DNA of 40,463 nucleotides from an uncultured Candidatus Actinomarina sp. Lineage in GTDB: Bacteria; Actinomycetota; Acidimicrobiia; Actinomarinales; Actinomarinaceae. The notes beneath the pieces were generated by a model. It saw only the letters and a list, made by a program, of their open reading frames with translations, was not told the origin of the DNA and made no database searches. Shown here one piece after another: positions 23,995 to 32,422 of this stretch; the first letter of the stretch is position 1, and each line of letters opens with the position of its first letter. The DNA lies in assembly GCA_902580215.1 (NCBI GenBank), contig CACHJT010000009.1, positions 1 through 40,463 on the forward strand, written 5' to 3'. The position numbers were made by a program, and so were the translations under genes.

Positions 23995-25946
23995 TAGGCA
24001 ACTCCAGATGTTAATTTAATGTTTTTAATAAGTATATCCTTTGTGATGTTTACTATGGAATGAATTAGCTGTTCAGGTTTTTCAATTTGTACATTATTAA
24101 TATATTCTCTCCAAGAACCTCTATTACCTATTCCTATACCTATTACATCAACACCATTTTTGGTCGCAAAGTTTATACTATTTTGAAGTTCACTCAACGA
24201 CCCTCTAGTCATACCATCAGACAGCACAACCAACATCTTTGTATTCGAAGGATGGTTTAGTAATCTTTTTGTTGCATGCATGATATTTATTTCATCGATG
24301 TTAGTTCCTTTTTCAAACATACTTACTGGTGGAATTGACTCTTCACTTATTCCTATGTCAATCGAGTCTCTTAAGTTTCTTGAAAATTCAATTAGTCCTA
24401 TAAATTGCTGATAGTTCTCTCTCCACGAGTCTTTAAACTCTTTTATAAAATAATGATTTGCCGTACTATAAAGCTCTTGTGCTGAAGATCCGTAGGTTCT
24501 ATTTAACATTGATGAAACTGCAAATTTTCTTTTATTGTATGTATCTTCATTTTCAGTATGCTCAGATGCAAAGGCTCTGTTAAAAATAGAAACTTCAAAA
24601 TCGATATCAAGTTCAAAACATATTTGGGACAGATAACTAGCACCAATTAATGCTGAAGCTAAAGACCAAGGATGAAGTTCATCTTTATTTTTCTCAATCA
24701 TTGAACCACTTCCATCAATTAAAAGCGATATGGCATATGATTTATTAGACAGTCTTTGTTTTTGTTCAAACATTCTCTCGTACCTGCCTGACGCAAGCAT
24801 GATTGGAACGTGTGGAGATAAATCTCCTTGATCGAATCCACTAATTCTTTGTCTTTTTTGGTTGTGTATAAAGTAGGGTTTTATTTTGTTTGTAACTTTA
24901 TAAATAGGTAAATTCCATTGTTGTAATAACGATTCGTATGTTTCTAGACCATTTTTGTATAAGTTTTTGTAATTGTTTGGAATTTTATTTTCAACGACTT
25001 TTGCAGTATTTCCTGAAGGAAAATAGATTGTAGTTGAGGCACCAACTTTGGATATATGATCATCCATTAGATTTAATTTATCATCAGTTGATTTAGACTC
25101 TGTCTGTCCAAGAAATTTCTGCAAAGTATTGCCTGTTGTCACATTGTTGGAGGAGGGGATAAGAACTTTACTTAAATCATTTACTACACTTTCATCAAGC
25201 GATTCTTCAATCTCTTTTTGTTCTCCAAGTGTGTAGTTGTCTAAGTCTGGAAGAATATTATATCGTCTACATATGTCAACCATCTGAACTGTAGCTTCTA
25301 TTAATTCAGACACATTTACATTTTCATAGTTCAACGTTTTTAAAATATGTAAAGATTCATTCAATGAACTTACGACAGGCTTTTTGTAGGTTTCAAATTC
25401 AGGATCTATATAAGAGGTTATTGAGTGAAATAATAATGAAAGATACTGACTAAAATTACCAAGCTTTTTTATTTCTGAAAATGACTCAGTATAAATATCT
25501 TCAAGAATTGAATTTAAACCTTCATATTGTTTCACAAAGATTTTTTCTTCGATTGAGTGAATTAAGATGTCAAAAACATATTTTCCAAAGGGACCTGTGA
25601 GTATTTCGAGAACATCATCAATATCTTCTACATCATCGAGTTCTTCAGGGAATAGTTTGTTTAAGGATTCAGAGTCTAAACTATAGTTATTTGTTGCATG
25701 TATAGCTTCGTGCACAACTGTACCAATCATAACCTCATCTCTATCAAGATTTGTTTTTGAAATTGTATTAACAAGTATTGATGGATTTATTACAATATCA
25801 TTTTTACTGTTAGATTTTGATCTTCCATATCGAAGAGATAAATCATCATTTTTCATTTGAGTTTGCAATAGTCTGGTAATTGCAGGCCTGATCTTTTCAA
25901 AATCTTCTACTATTTGAGCTTCGATGTTTTTTTTCTTTGAATTCAT
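23994..25946 (-). CDS. CobT-like VWA protein with N-terminal HExxH motif
   Basis: A 650-residue partner of the AAA+ protein. The N-terminal domain holds GTVVHEAIHATNN with a zinc-protease-type HExxH (His79-Glu80-His83) and a downstream Glu-Glu (133-134 in LIHSIEEKIF) that could supply a third ligand. A variable acidic middle follows. The C-terminal VWA domain starts near 404 with a complete MIDAS: LLIDGSGSM (Asp411, Ser413, Ser415), Thr548 in KGTNIDE, and Asp577 in VLSDGM. It lacks a signal peptide, so it is cytoplasmic. CobT-type VWA/AAA+ pairs remodel or activate protein complexes; the client here is unknown. There is no sign of cobalamin genes. Confidence 0.82.
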   Translation of the reverse strand: MNSKKKNIEAQIVEDFEKIRPAITRLLQTQMKNDDLSLRYGRSKSNSKNDIVINPSILVNTISKTNLDRDEVMIGTVVHEAIHATNNYSLDSESLNKLFPEELDDVEDIDDVLEILTGPFGKYVFDILIHSIEEKIFVKQYEGLNSILEDIYTESFSEIKKLGNFSQYLSLLFHSITSYIDPEFETYKKPVVSSLNESLHILKTLNYENVNVSELIEATVQMVDICRRYNILPDLDNYTLGEQKEIEESLDESVVNDLSKVLIPSSNNVTTGNTLQKFLGQTESKSTDDKLNLMDDHISKVGASTTIYFPSGNTAKVVENKIPNNYKNLYKNGLETYESLLQQWNLPIYKVTNKIKPYFIHNQKRQRISGFDQGDLSPHVPIMLASGRYERMFEQKQRLSNKSYAISLLIDGSGSMIEKNKDELHPWSLASALIGASYLSQICFELDIDFEVSIFNRAFASEHTENEDTYNKRKFAVSSMLNRTYGSSAQELYSTANHYFIKEFKDSWRENYQQFIGLIEFSRNLRDSIDIGISEESIPPVSMFEKGTNIDEINIMHATKRLLNHPSNTKMLVVLSDGMTRGSLSELQNSINFATKNGVDVIGIGIGNRGSWREYINNVQIEKPEQLIHSIVNITKDILIKNIKLTSGVA

Positions 25947-25994
25947 CTAATTATCATTATCATTAACAACTATAAGTATAAGGAATTATCAAAG

Positions 25995-26744
25995 ATGAAT
26001 GAAATCGCACAAAATACTGTTTTGATATCTGGTGGCGCGGGCTCAATGGGTCTACTCGTTTCAGATTACATAAACTCAAGAGACGATTTTACTCTAACAG
26101 CAATTCATGATCCTAATTACAAAGGACAAGAATATAAAAGCTATGAAGATTTAACAAATATAGAAGAAAATGTTGTCTTAGAGTTTTCGCCTGCCACGGT
26201 AATTAACGAAAATATAGACTCACTACTTAATTCAGATGCTGATTTAATTATTGGTTCATCTGGTGTGAGCTCAGAAACGTTATCAAAATTAAAAACAATC
26301 ACAGATAGAAAAGTTATAGTGATACCAAACTTTTCTATAGGCGCAGCATATCAAAAGCTTTTCTCGCTAGCTCTTTCTGATAAATTTAATTCTGTAAATA
26401 TTACTGAAAAACATCATGGAAAGAAACAAGATGCTCCATCTGGCACTGCAATAGATTTAGCAAATTCTTTGCCAGCAGAAATAAACTCTCACGAACAAGA
26501 TGGCGACTTTTATCAAATTAATAATGTGAATAACAAAAATATATATTCTTTAAGAGACGATAAATTTCTAGCTGAGCAAGAGGTAGATTTCTTAAATGAA
26601 TATGAATCTTTTAATTTAGATCATAAAGTAAATGATAGAAAAGCATACCTCTACGGAGTAAAAGTTGTTCTTGATCTTTATCATGATTTAGAGGGTTTTA
26701 ATCTAGGTTTAGAAAATTTAATAGCTAAGAAGATTAATATCTAA
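25995..26744 (+). CDS. dapB: 4-hydroxy-tetrahydrodipicolinate reductase
   Basis: Lysine/diaminopimelate pathway reductase. The N-terminal nucleotide-binding fold has VLISGGAGSMGLLVSDYI, the middle has LIIGSSGVS, and the catalytic/substrate block KHHGKKQDAPSGTAIDLA is diagnostic (the family pattern is HH..K.DAPSGTA). At 249 residues it is complete. AAGGA at 25980-25984 precedes the ATG. It is followed after 2 nt by dapA, the actinobacterial dapB-dapA-ftsK order. Its start is divergent from the VWA gene. Confidence 0.95.
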   Translation: MNEIAQNTVLISGGAGSMGLLVSDYINSRDDFTLTAIHDPNYKGQEYKSYEDLTNIEENVVLEFSPATVINENIDSLLNSDADLIIGSSGVSSETLSKLKTITDRKVIVIPNFSIGAAYQKLFSLALSDKFNSVNITEKHHGKKQDAPSGTAIDLANSLPAEINSHEQDGDFYQINNVNNKNIYSLRDDKFLAEQEVDFLNEYESFNLDHKVNDRKAYLYGVKVVLDLYHDLEGFNLGLENLIAKKINI

Positions 26745-26746
26745 GT

Positions 26747-27628
26747 ATGAGCGATTTCGGTAAGCTATTAACAGCAGTCATAACTCCCTTTGATAGCAAT
26801 GGGGTCCTTAATACCGATACTATGTGGAGACTATGTAAAAAATTAGTTCACGAAAAATCTGACGGCTTAGTTTTATCAGGAACAACTGGTGAATCACCAA
26901 ATTTAACAAAAGAAGATAGAAAAATTATCTATTCAACTGCTAAAGACTCTGTAGGAGATAAGGCAAAGATAATTGCTGGAACTGGTACATACTCTACTAA
27001 AGAATCTATAGAGTATACAAAAATGGCTAATGACATAGGTGTCGACGGCATAATGATTGTTACACCATATTATTCAAAACCATCTCAATTTGGAATTTTG
27101 AAGCATTTTGAAGAGGTTTCTAAACACACGGACTTACCAATTATGGCATATAACATTCCTGGTCGAACAGCAACGTTAATTGAAATTGATACTTTAGAAA
27201 AACTTGTTGATGATATTGGAATACATTCCATCAAAGATGCGGTAGGGGATTTGGAGTTCTCTAAAAATGAATTAGAAGCACTCAAAGATAAAGTTGATAT
27301 TTATTCAGGTAATGATGGTGAAACTATAGAGTTTATGAAGATGGGTGGAAAAGGTGTTGTCTCAGTTGCTTCCCATGTTGTCGGAAATGAAATTTACGAT
27401 TTAATAAACCATGTACTTAACGATGAGGTTGAATCAGCTGAACATTTGCAAAATCAACTTTTACCTCTTTTTGATTTATTATTTGAAGAACCAAGTCCTG
27501 GTCCAGTTAAGTACTTACTTACGCAAACGTGGGAAGATGTTGGATCACCGTTAATGCCTATTACTGACATTTCTAGTGAATTAGCCAATAAATTATTGGA
27601 TAATTTCCAAAAAATTAAGAATAATTAA
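26747..27628 (+). CDS. dapA: 4-hydroxy-tetrahydrodipicolinate synthase
   Basis: TIM-barrel aldolase that condenses pyruvate and aspartate semialdehyde in lysine and peptidoglycan precursor synthesis. GTTGESPNLTKEDRK is the substrate-binding loop, Tyr135 lies in YNIPGRTA, and the Schiff-base Lys163 lies in SIKDAVGD. The 293-residue length is normal. It starts 2 nt after dapB, so the two are co-translated. Confidence 0.96.
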   Translation: MSDFGKLLTAVITPFDSNGVLNTDTMWRLCKKLVHEKSDGLVLSGTTGESPNLTKEDRKIIYSTAKDSVGDKAKIIAGTGTYSTKESIEYTKMANDIGVDGIMIVTPYYSKPSQFGILKHFEEVSKHTDLPIMAYNIPGRTATLIEIDTLEKLVDDIGIHSIKDAVGDLEFSKNELEALKDKVDIYSGNDGETIEFMKMGGKGVVSVASHVVGNEIYDLINHVLNDEVESAEHLQNQLLPLFDLLFEEPSPGPVKYLLTQTWEDVGSPLMPITDISSELANKLLDNFQKIKNN

Positions 27629-27651
27629 GCTTTTTCTCCACTTTTTTATGT

Positions 27652-27657
27652 TATAAT
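27652..27657 (+). promoter_or_regulatory. -10 box of ftsK (leaderless type)
   Basis: Perfect TATAAT ending 6 nt before the GTG at 27664. This is strong support for that start codon and for a leaderless transcript, because no Shine-Dalgarno is present. Confidence 0.65.
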
Positions 27658-27663
27658 ATATCC

Positions 27664-30024
27664 GTGGCTGTGAAGACATCCACTCGCAAAAGGGTAAATG
27701 GGCGTAAGCGGGTGTCTAAACAAAACAAGTTAATAAACGTAGACAGGGCAGTAACTACACTTAAATCTACAACTTCTAGTACGTTTTCTAAATTCGTCCA
27801 ATCTTATCAAGCTGTAGCAGTTTTTATGTTTTCCTTCGGAATGCTTACTGTGTTGTCAATATTCTCACAAGGAGGGCCTGTTGGTGAAGTTGTTTTCAAT
27901 GTGCTTCAGTGGGCATTCGGTTATGGCGTGTTTGCTTTACCAGTATTCTTTTTCTACGGTGCCGCAATACTCATAAGAGATCGTGAGACAGTAAAAGCAC
28001 AAAGAGTGTTAGTTGGAACATTTTGGGTTCAAATATTTTCAGCTTCTATGTTTCATTCTTTAATCCATGCACAACCTTTGTCACTAAGCGCTGGTTCAGA
28101 GCTGTTATTAAAGTCTGGTGGTCATATTTCAGCTTTTATTGTTTATCCACTTACCAACAGTGTTGGTCTTCAAATGACTCATACAATACTTTTATTAGGA
28201 TTAATCATGTCAGTTCTTTATATGACTGATATAGAACTTAAAGATTTAATTGGTGGTATCCAAGCAATATTGAAATACATTTATAAATTCATTTATGCAT
28301 TCGTTTTAGCTAGAAAAGAAGCCAGAAATATATATCTTGAAGATATTTACAAGGATCCAGTTATTAACGATGACAAACCTAATACTGTCTCAAAATCTGC
28401 ATCAAAAATCAAAGAAAAAGTTTCAAATGTATCAGATATAAAAGATTTTAAAGACAAGAAGACTCAAACCACTAAACCAAAAGCCAAGAAGCAAAGCAAA
28501 TCTGGCACATATACATTACCTCCAGTTAAATTGTTAAAAAATGGATCTTCTGTATCAACTTCTAAAAAACTATTACAAGAAACTGCAAATGACTTAACTC
28601 AACTATTAAAGGAACATGGTGTAGAAGCAGAACTTACAAATGTTGTACCAGGTCCAACAGTAACTCGTTATGAAATCGAGTTAGCACCTGGTGTCAAAGT
28701 TTCAAAAGTAACTTCTCTTTCTCATGACATTGCATATGCATTAGCTACTCCAGATGTACGTTTACTTGCTCCAATTCCAGGGAGAAGTGCTATTGGTATA
28801 GAGATACCAAATAGGCAAAGAAAGCTCGTTTCATTAGGTGATGTACTTTCTTCAAAAGAAGCTGCAAATTCTGAACATCCATTAAATGTTGGACTAGGTT
28901 TAGACATATCAGGAAAACCAAGATTACTTAACCTATCTGAACTTCCACACGTATTAATTGCTGGTCAAACTGGAGCTGGTAAATCTTCATGTATTAACTC
29001 AATTGTTACATCGCTTTTAGTAAGAACTAATCCGGATGAAGTAAAAATGGTTATGGTTGATCCGAAAAGAGTTGAATTAGGTCAGTACAATAATGTTCCA
29101 CACTTGCTTACAAAGGTCATTACAAATCCTAAAAAAGCTGTTGATGCACTTGGTTGGGCTGTCTCAGAGATGGACAGAAGATATGACTTATTAGCTGATG
29201 GACAAGTTAGAGATATTAATGGTTATCACGAAAAATATGATGCTGGTCTACTTGATGAGGAAAAGTTTGATAGATTTCCATACATAGTTGTTTTTATAGA
29301 TGAGTTAAATGACTTGATGATGGTTGCTGGTAGGGAAGTAGAATCTGCAATTGTAAGACTTGCTCAAATGGCACGAGCAATTGGTATACACTTAGTAGTT
29401 GCAACACAGAGACCATCAGTAGATGTTATCACTGGTGTTATGAAAGCAAACATACCTTCACGGCTTGCATTTTCAGTAGCTTCGACAACAGATTCAAGAG
29501 TTATTCTAGATCAATCCGGTGCAGAGAAATTAATTGGATTAGGTGATATGTTAGTTGTTACTGCTTCAAACCCTAGATTAGAACGAATCCAAGGTGCATG
29601 GGTAACTGAAGGTGAAATTAAAGACGTTGTTTCTTGGGTTAAAGATCAAAAAGAAGCAGTGTATAATCCAGCAGTAACAGAAGAACAAAAAACTAGTTCT
29701 TCATCATCATCTGAAGATTATGATGAAGACGAAGAATTATTAGCAACTGCTAAAGAACTGGTTATACGCTCACAACTTGGTTCAACATCAATGCTCCAGA
29801 GAAAACTCAGAGTAGGTTTTGCAAGAGCAGGAAGGTTAATGGATATATTAGAAGCTCAAGGTATAGTAGGTCCATCTGAAGGTTCAAAAGCAAGAGAAGT
29901 TTTAATTACTGTAGAAGAATATGAAACCAACAATTTATCAACAATTGAAGATTCAGAACAATCCACTGAATCCGAAGATTTATCAGAAGAAGTTAACACT
30001 GAAGAAAATTGGTTTGAGGAGTAA
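27664..30024 (+). CDS. ftsK: DNA translocase FtsK/SpoIIIE
   Basis: Septal DNA pump that clears chromosome termini during division. About four membrane segments lie in residues 45-195, then a Lys-rich linker, the alpha/beta translocase motor with Walker A GQTGAGKSS (434-442) and Walker B YIVVFIDELNDL, and a C-terminal winged-helix gamma domain (LVIRSQLGSTSMLQRKLRVG) that reads orienting sequences. The final acidic Ser/Glu-rich tail is disordered. At 786 residues it is complete. The start is GTG directly downstream of a TATAAT. It abuts the phnE gene tail to tail with no spacer. Confidence 0.95.
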   Translation: MAVKTSTRKRVNGRKRVSKQNKLINVDRAVTTLKSTTSSTFSKFVQSYQAVAVFMFSFGMLTVLSIFSQGGPVGEVVFNVLQWAFGYGVFALPVFFFYGAAILIRDRETVKAQRVLVGTFWVQIFSASMFHSLIHAQPLSLSAGSELLLKSGGHISAFIVYPLTNSVGLQMTHTILLLGLIMSVLYMTDIELKDLIGGIQAILKYIYKFIYAFVLARKEARNIYLEDIYKDPVINDDKPNTVSKSASKIKEKVSNVSDIKDFKDKKTQTTKPKAKKQSKSGTYTLPPVKLLKNGSSVSTSKKLLQETANDLTQLLKEHGVEAELTNVVPGPTVTRYEIELAPGVKVSKVTSLSHDIAYALATPDVRLLAPIPGRSAIGIEIPNRQRKLVSLGDVLSSKEAANSEHPLNVGLGLDISGKPRLLNLSELPHVLIAGQTGAGKSSCINSIVTSLLVRTNPDEVKMVMVDPKRVELGQYNNVPHLLTKVITNPKKAVDALGWAVSEMDRRYDLLADGQVRDINGYHEKYDAGLLDEEKFDRFPYIVVFIDELNDLMMVAGREVESAIVRLAQMARAIGIHLVVATQRPSVDVITGVMKANIPSRLAFSVASTTDSRVILDQSGAEKLIGLGDMLVVTASNPRLERIQGAWVTEGEIKDVVSWVKDQKEAVYNPAVTEEQKTSSSSSSEDYDEDEELLATAKELVIRSQLGSTSMLQRKLRVGFARAGRLMDILEAQGIVGPSEGSKAREVLITVEEYETNNLSTIEDSEQSTESEDLSEEVNTEENWFEE

Positions 30025-30849
30025 TTAAACCTTAATTTCTCTACCTTTTATAATCCGTCTCCTAATTGCAGCTGAAATTGTATCTACTATTAGGACCATT
30101 AATATAGTCACAACTAAAACTGTGCCAGCACGTGGAAAATCTCTAAATCTTAATTGATTAATAAGTTCTGCACCAACCCCACCAGCACCAACTACACCTA
30201 AAACAGCTGAAGCTCTTAAATTAATCTCAAATCTGTACAGCCAGTAAGAAGTAATTGTGGGCATTACTTGAGGTACAACACCAAATAACAGCTCACTTAA
30301 TTTAGATCCACCAGATGATTTTATCGACTCTAAAGGACCCTCGTCTATTCCCTCTATCACTTCAGATGAGAGTTTTCCTAAGGTACCTATTGAATGTATA
30401 CCTACTGCAAGGGTACCTGTTAAAGGTCCTAAACCAGTTATAGGTAAAAACACAAAAGCAAGAATTAATTCTGGAAATGCCCTGATAATATTTAAAATTT
30501 GTTTAGTAACTCTACTAACCATATTTAACGCAACGTTATTAGCAGCTAAAAATGATACAGGAAAACTAAATATAGCTCCAATTACAGTACCTGCCCATGC
30601 AATGAAAAGCGATTCACCTACCTTTGGTACTATTCTACTAAAGGCCTCTTCTGATAAATCTAAAGGAAACATTGCAGATATTAATATCCATACTTTACTC
30701 GGAGCAGTTAAAAATCTTTCAGGTGTGATTTCAAGTCCAGACGCTGACCATATAGAACCAATTACTATCAGAAATGTAATAATGTATCTTAAAATTTTTT
30801 GATTAAATGGTTGTTTAGGAATTTTCATAATATTTTTCTTCTTAGCCAT
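30025..30849 (-). CDS. phnE: Phosphonate-type ABC transporter permease (PhnE), second copy
   Basis: Inner-membrane permease with about six helices. The EAA-like cytoplasmic loop is GPLESIKSSGGSKLSELLFG followed by VVPQVMP, and the C-terminal RASAVLGVVGAGGVGAELI matches the PhnE signature. It overlaps the first phnE by 25 nt at its start and is the last gene of the phnD-phnC-phnE-phnE operon. Two permeases imply a heterodimeric channel. Its 274-residue length is normal. Confidence 0.9.
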   Translation of the reverse strand: MAKKKNIMKIPKQPFNQKILRYIITFLIVIGSIWSASGLEITPERFLTAPSKVWILISAMFPLDLSEEAFSRIVPKVGESLFIAWAGTVIGAIFSFPVSFLAANNVALNMVSRVTKQILNIIRAFPELILAFVFLPITGLGPLTGTLAVGIHSIGTLGKLSSEVIEGIDEGPLESIKSSGGSKLSELLFGVVPQVMPTITSYWLYRFEINLRASAVLGVVGAGGVGAELINQLRFRDFPRAGTVLVVTILMVLIVDTISAAIRRRIIKGREIKV

Positions 30850-31616
30850 ACACTAAATTGTTCAATAGCTATTACCGCAATAAGTATGAGCACAATAATA
30901 GGGGTGATTCTATCAAATCTTAAAAATATACGCTGTGTCTCAATTATCCTACCAACTCCACCTGCTCCAACCAATCCCAAAATAACTGATGCCCTGATGC
31001 AAAGCTCGAAAATATATAAAAAGTAAGCAGTAAAGTTTGGGAGTATCTGAGGAAGTGCCGAACTGAAAACTGCTTGATTGTGTTTAGCGCCACTTGCTTT
31101 TGCTGCTTCTAATGGTCCTAGATCGATACTATCTATGGTTTCTGACAATAACTTACCCATAATTGCCATAGAAAACATAATCAGAGCCAACACACCAGCA
31201 AATGGACCTATTCCCACAGCTACGGTGAACAACATAGCCCAAAATAAGTCTGGTATTGTTCTAATAAAATTTAGAAATGATTTATATATGTAATAAGAAA
31301 CAGTTGTTTGGTTTGTTGCTCTTGAGGCATAGAATGATAATGGTAACGCAATAAAGCAACCAAGTATACTTGCTAATATTGCAATCTGAATTGTTTCTAA
31401 TAATGCCTGCGAAGCGTTTTCAATTGCCCACTCCCATTTAGGGTTGAATAGTGGATCTGTAACAATTCTCCTATTTTCGAGATTTCTTTTAAAATCTTCT
31501 AAATTAAATCCAATTTGTAAAAAAGAGTAGATACTAAAAAAAATTGCAAAAGGGTAACCTAAAACAGTTAATAAAGAAGGTAGCGGCTTCTTAGGTACTT
31601 TAATCTTCTTCTCCAA
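30825..31616 (-). CDS. phnE: Phosphonate-type ABC transporter permease (PhnE), first copy
   Basis: Permease homologous to the neighbouring phnE, with an EAA-like loop GPLEAAKASGAKHNQAVFSS and ALPQILP, and the C-terminal RASVILGLVGAGGVGRII. It has six predicted helices in 263 residues. Its start overlaps phnC by 17 nt and its end overlaps the second phnE by 25 nt, a tightly coupled operon. The related imported ion could be a phosphonate or phosphite; the sequence does not decide. Confidence 0.9.
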   Translation of the reverse strand: MEKKIKVPKKPLPSLLTVLGYPFAIFFSIYSFLQIGFNLEDFKRNLENRRIVTDPLFNPKWEWAIENASQALLETIQIAILASILGCFIALPLSFYASRATNQTTVSYYIYKSFLNFIRTIPDLFWAMLFTVAVGIGPFAGVLALIMFSMAIMGKLLSETIDSIDLGPLEAAKASGAKHNQAVFSSALPQILPNFTAYFLYIFELCIRASVILGLVGAGGVGRIIETQRIFLRFDRITPIIVLILIAVIAIEQFSVWLRRKIL

Positions 31617-32370
31617 GTAGATCAGAAGATTTTATTGCTCTACCATATATATTTTCAAAATCTTGGTCGCTAACGTCATCAACTTTTCCATCGTAAACAA
31701 GTTCTCCATCTTTTAGACCTATTAGTCTTTCGCCAAATTCCTTGGCTAAATCTAAGAAATGTAAATTTACAATAGTTGTTATTCCAAGTTCTTGATTTAT
31801 TTGTTTTAAATATTTCATTACTACCCTAGAAGTAATTGGGTCTAAAGAAGCAACTGGTTCGTCAGCGAGCATTACTTTTGGCTTTTGTGCGAGAGCTCTC
31901 GCTATACCCACTCGTTGTTGCTGACCGCCTGATAGGTTGGACCCTCTAACATATGCTTTTTCTAAAATTTCTACTTTATTTAATGATTCAAAAGCAATTT
32001 CCTTATCTTCTTTTGGCCAAAGGCCAAAAACTGATCTAAGAGTTGATACTTGACTCAATCTACCCGTAAGTACATTTTTTAATACTGAAGATCTGTTGAC
32101 TAAGTTAAATGTTTGAAAAATCATACCAATATCGGATCTAATTTCTTTAAGTTCTTTTTTGGAGGCTTTAGTTACATTTTTTGAATTGACTATAACTTCA
32201 CCTTCAGTAGGTTTAACTAAATTATTTATAGTTCTAAGTAATGTAGATTTACCTGCACCAGACATGCCAACAATTATTACAAAATCTCCTTCTGTTATGT
32301 CAAGGGAGACATTGTTTAATGCTTTTACACCACCAGGGTAGGTAACACTTATATTTTTAAACTCAATCAT
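31600..32370 (-). CDS. phnC: Phosphonate-type ABC transporter ATPase (PhnC)
   Basis: Cytoplasmic ATPase of the importer. Walker A is GMSGAGKST, the Q-loop is GMIFQTFNLV, the signature is LSGGQQQR, Walker B is VMLADEPVASLDP, and the H-loop follows at VNLHFLD. The order and spacing of LTGRLSQVSTLRSVFGLWPK are typical of PhnC rather than generic ABC ATPases. At 256 residues it is normal. A terminator-like hairpin lies just upstream, between phnD and this gene, so it is probably translated from the read-through portion of transcripts. Confidence 0.93.
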   Translation of the reverse strand: MIEFKNISVTYPGGVKALNNVSLDITEGDFVIIVGMSGAGKSTLLRTINNLVKPTEGEVIVNSKNVTKASKKELKEIRSDIGMIFQTFNLVNRSSVLKNVLTGRLSQVSTLRSVFGLWPKEDKEIAFESLNKVEILEKAYVRGSNLSGGQQQRVGIARALAQKPKVMLADEPVASLDPITSRVVMKYLKQINQELGITTIVNLHFLDLAKEFGERLIGLKDGELVYDGKVDDVSDQDFENIYGRAIKSSDLLGEED

Positions 32371-32382
32371 AAAATTTGAAAA

Positions 32383-32416
32383 AAAAACTAGGGTGACTTA
32401 TGCCACCCTAGTTTTT
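32383..32416 (-). terminator. Intrinsic terminator/attenuator between phnD and phnC
   Basis: Perfect 13-bp inverted repeat (arms 32383-32395 and 32404-32416, 9 GC-containing core pairs around ACTAGGGTG) with an 8-nt loop, followed on the minus strand by a run of T that starts within the arm. The placement directly after phnD would let most transcripts stop there, giving more binding protein than transporter. It is nearly symmetrical and could also act on the other strand. Confidence 0.8.
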
Positions 32417-32422
32417 ATTTAA

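Noticed and set aside
23005-25946. Cobaltochelatase CobS-CobT function for the AAA+/VWA pair
   Set aside because: No cobN or other cobalamin genes are near, and the HExxH N-terminus and altered Walker motifs do not fit a standard chelatase.
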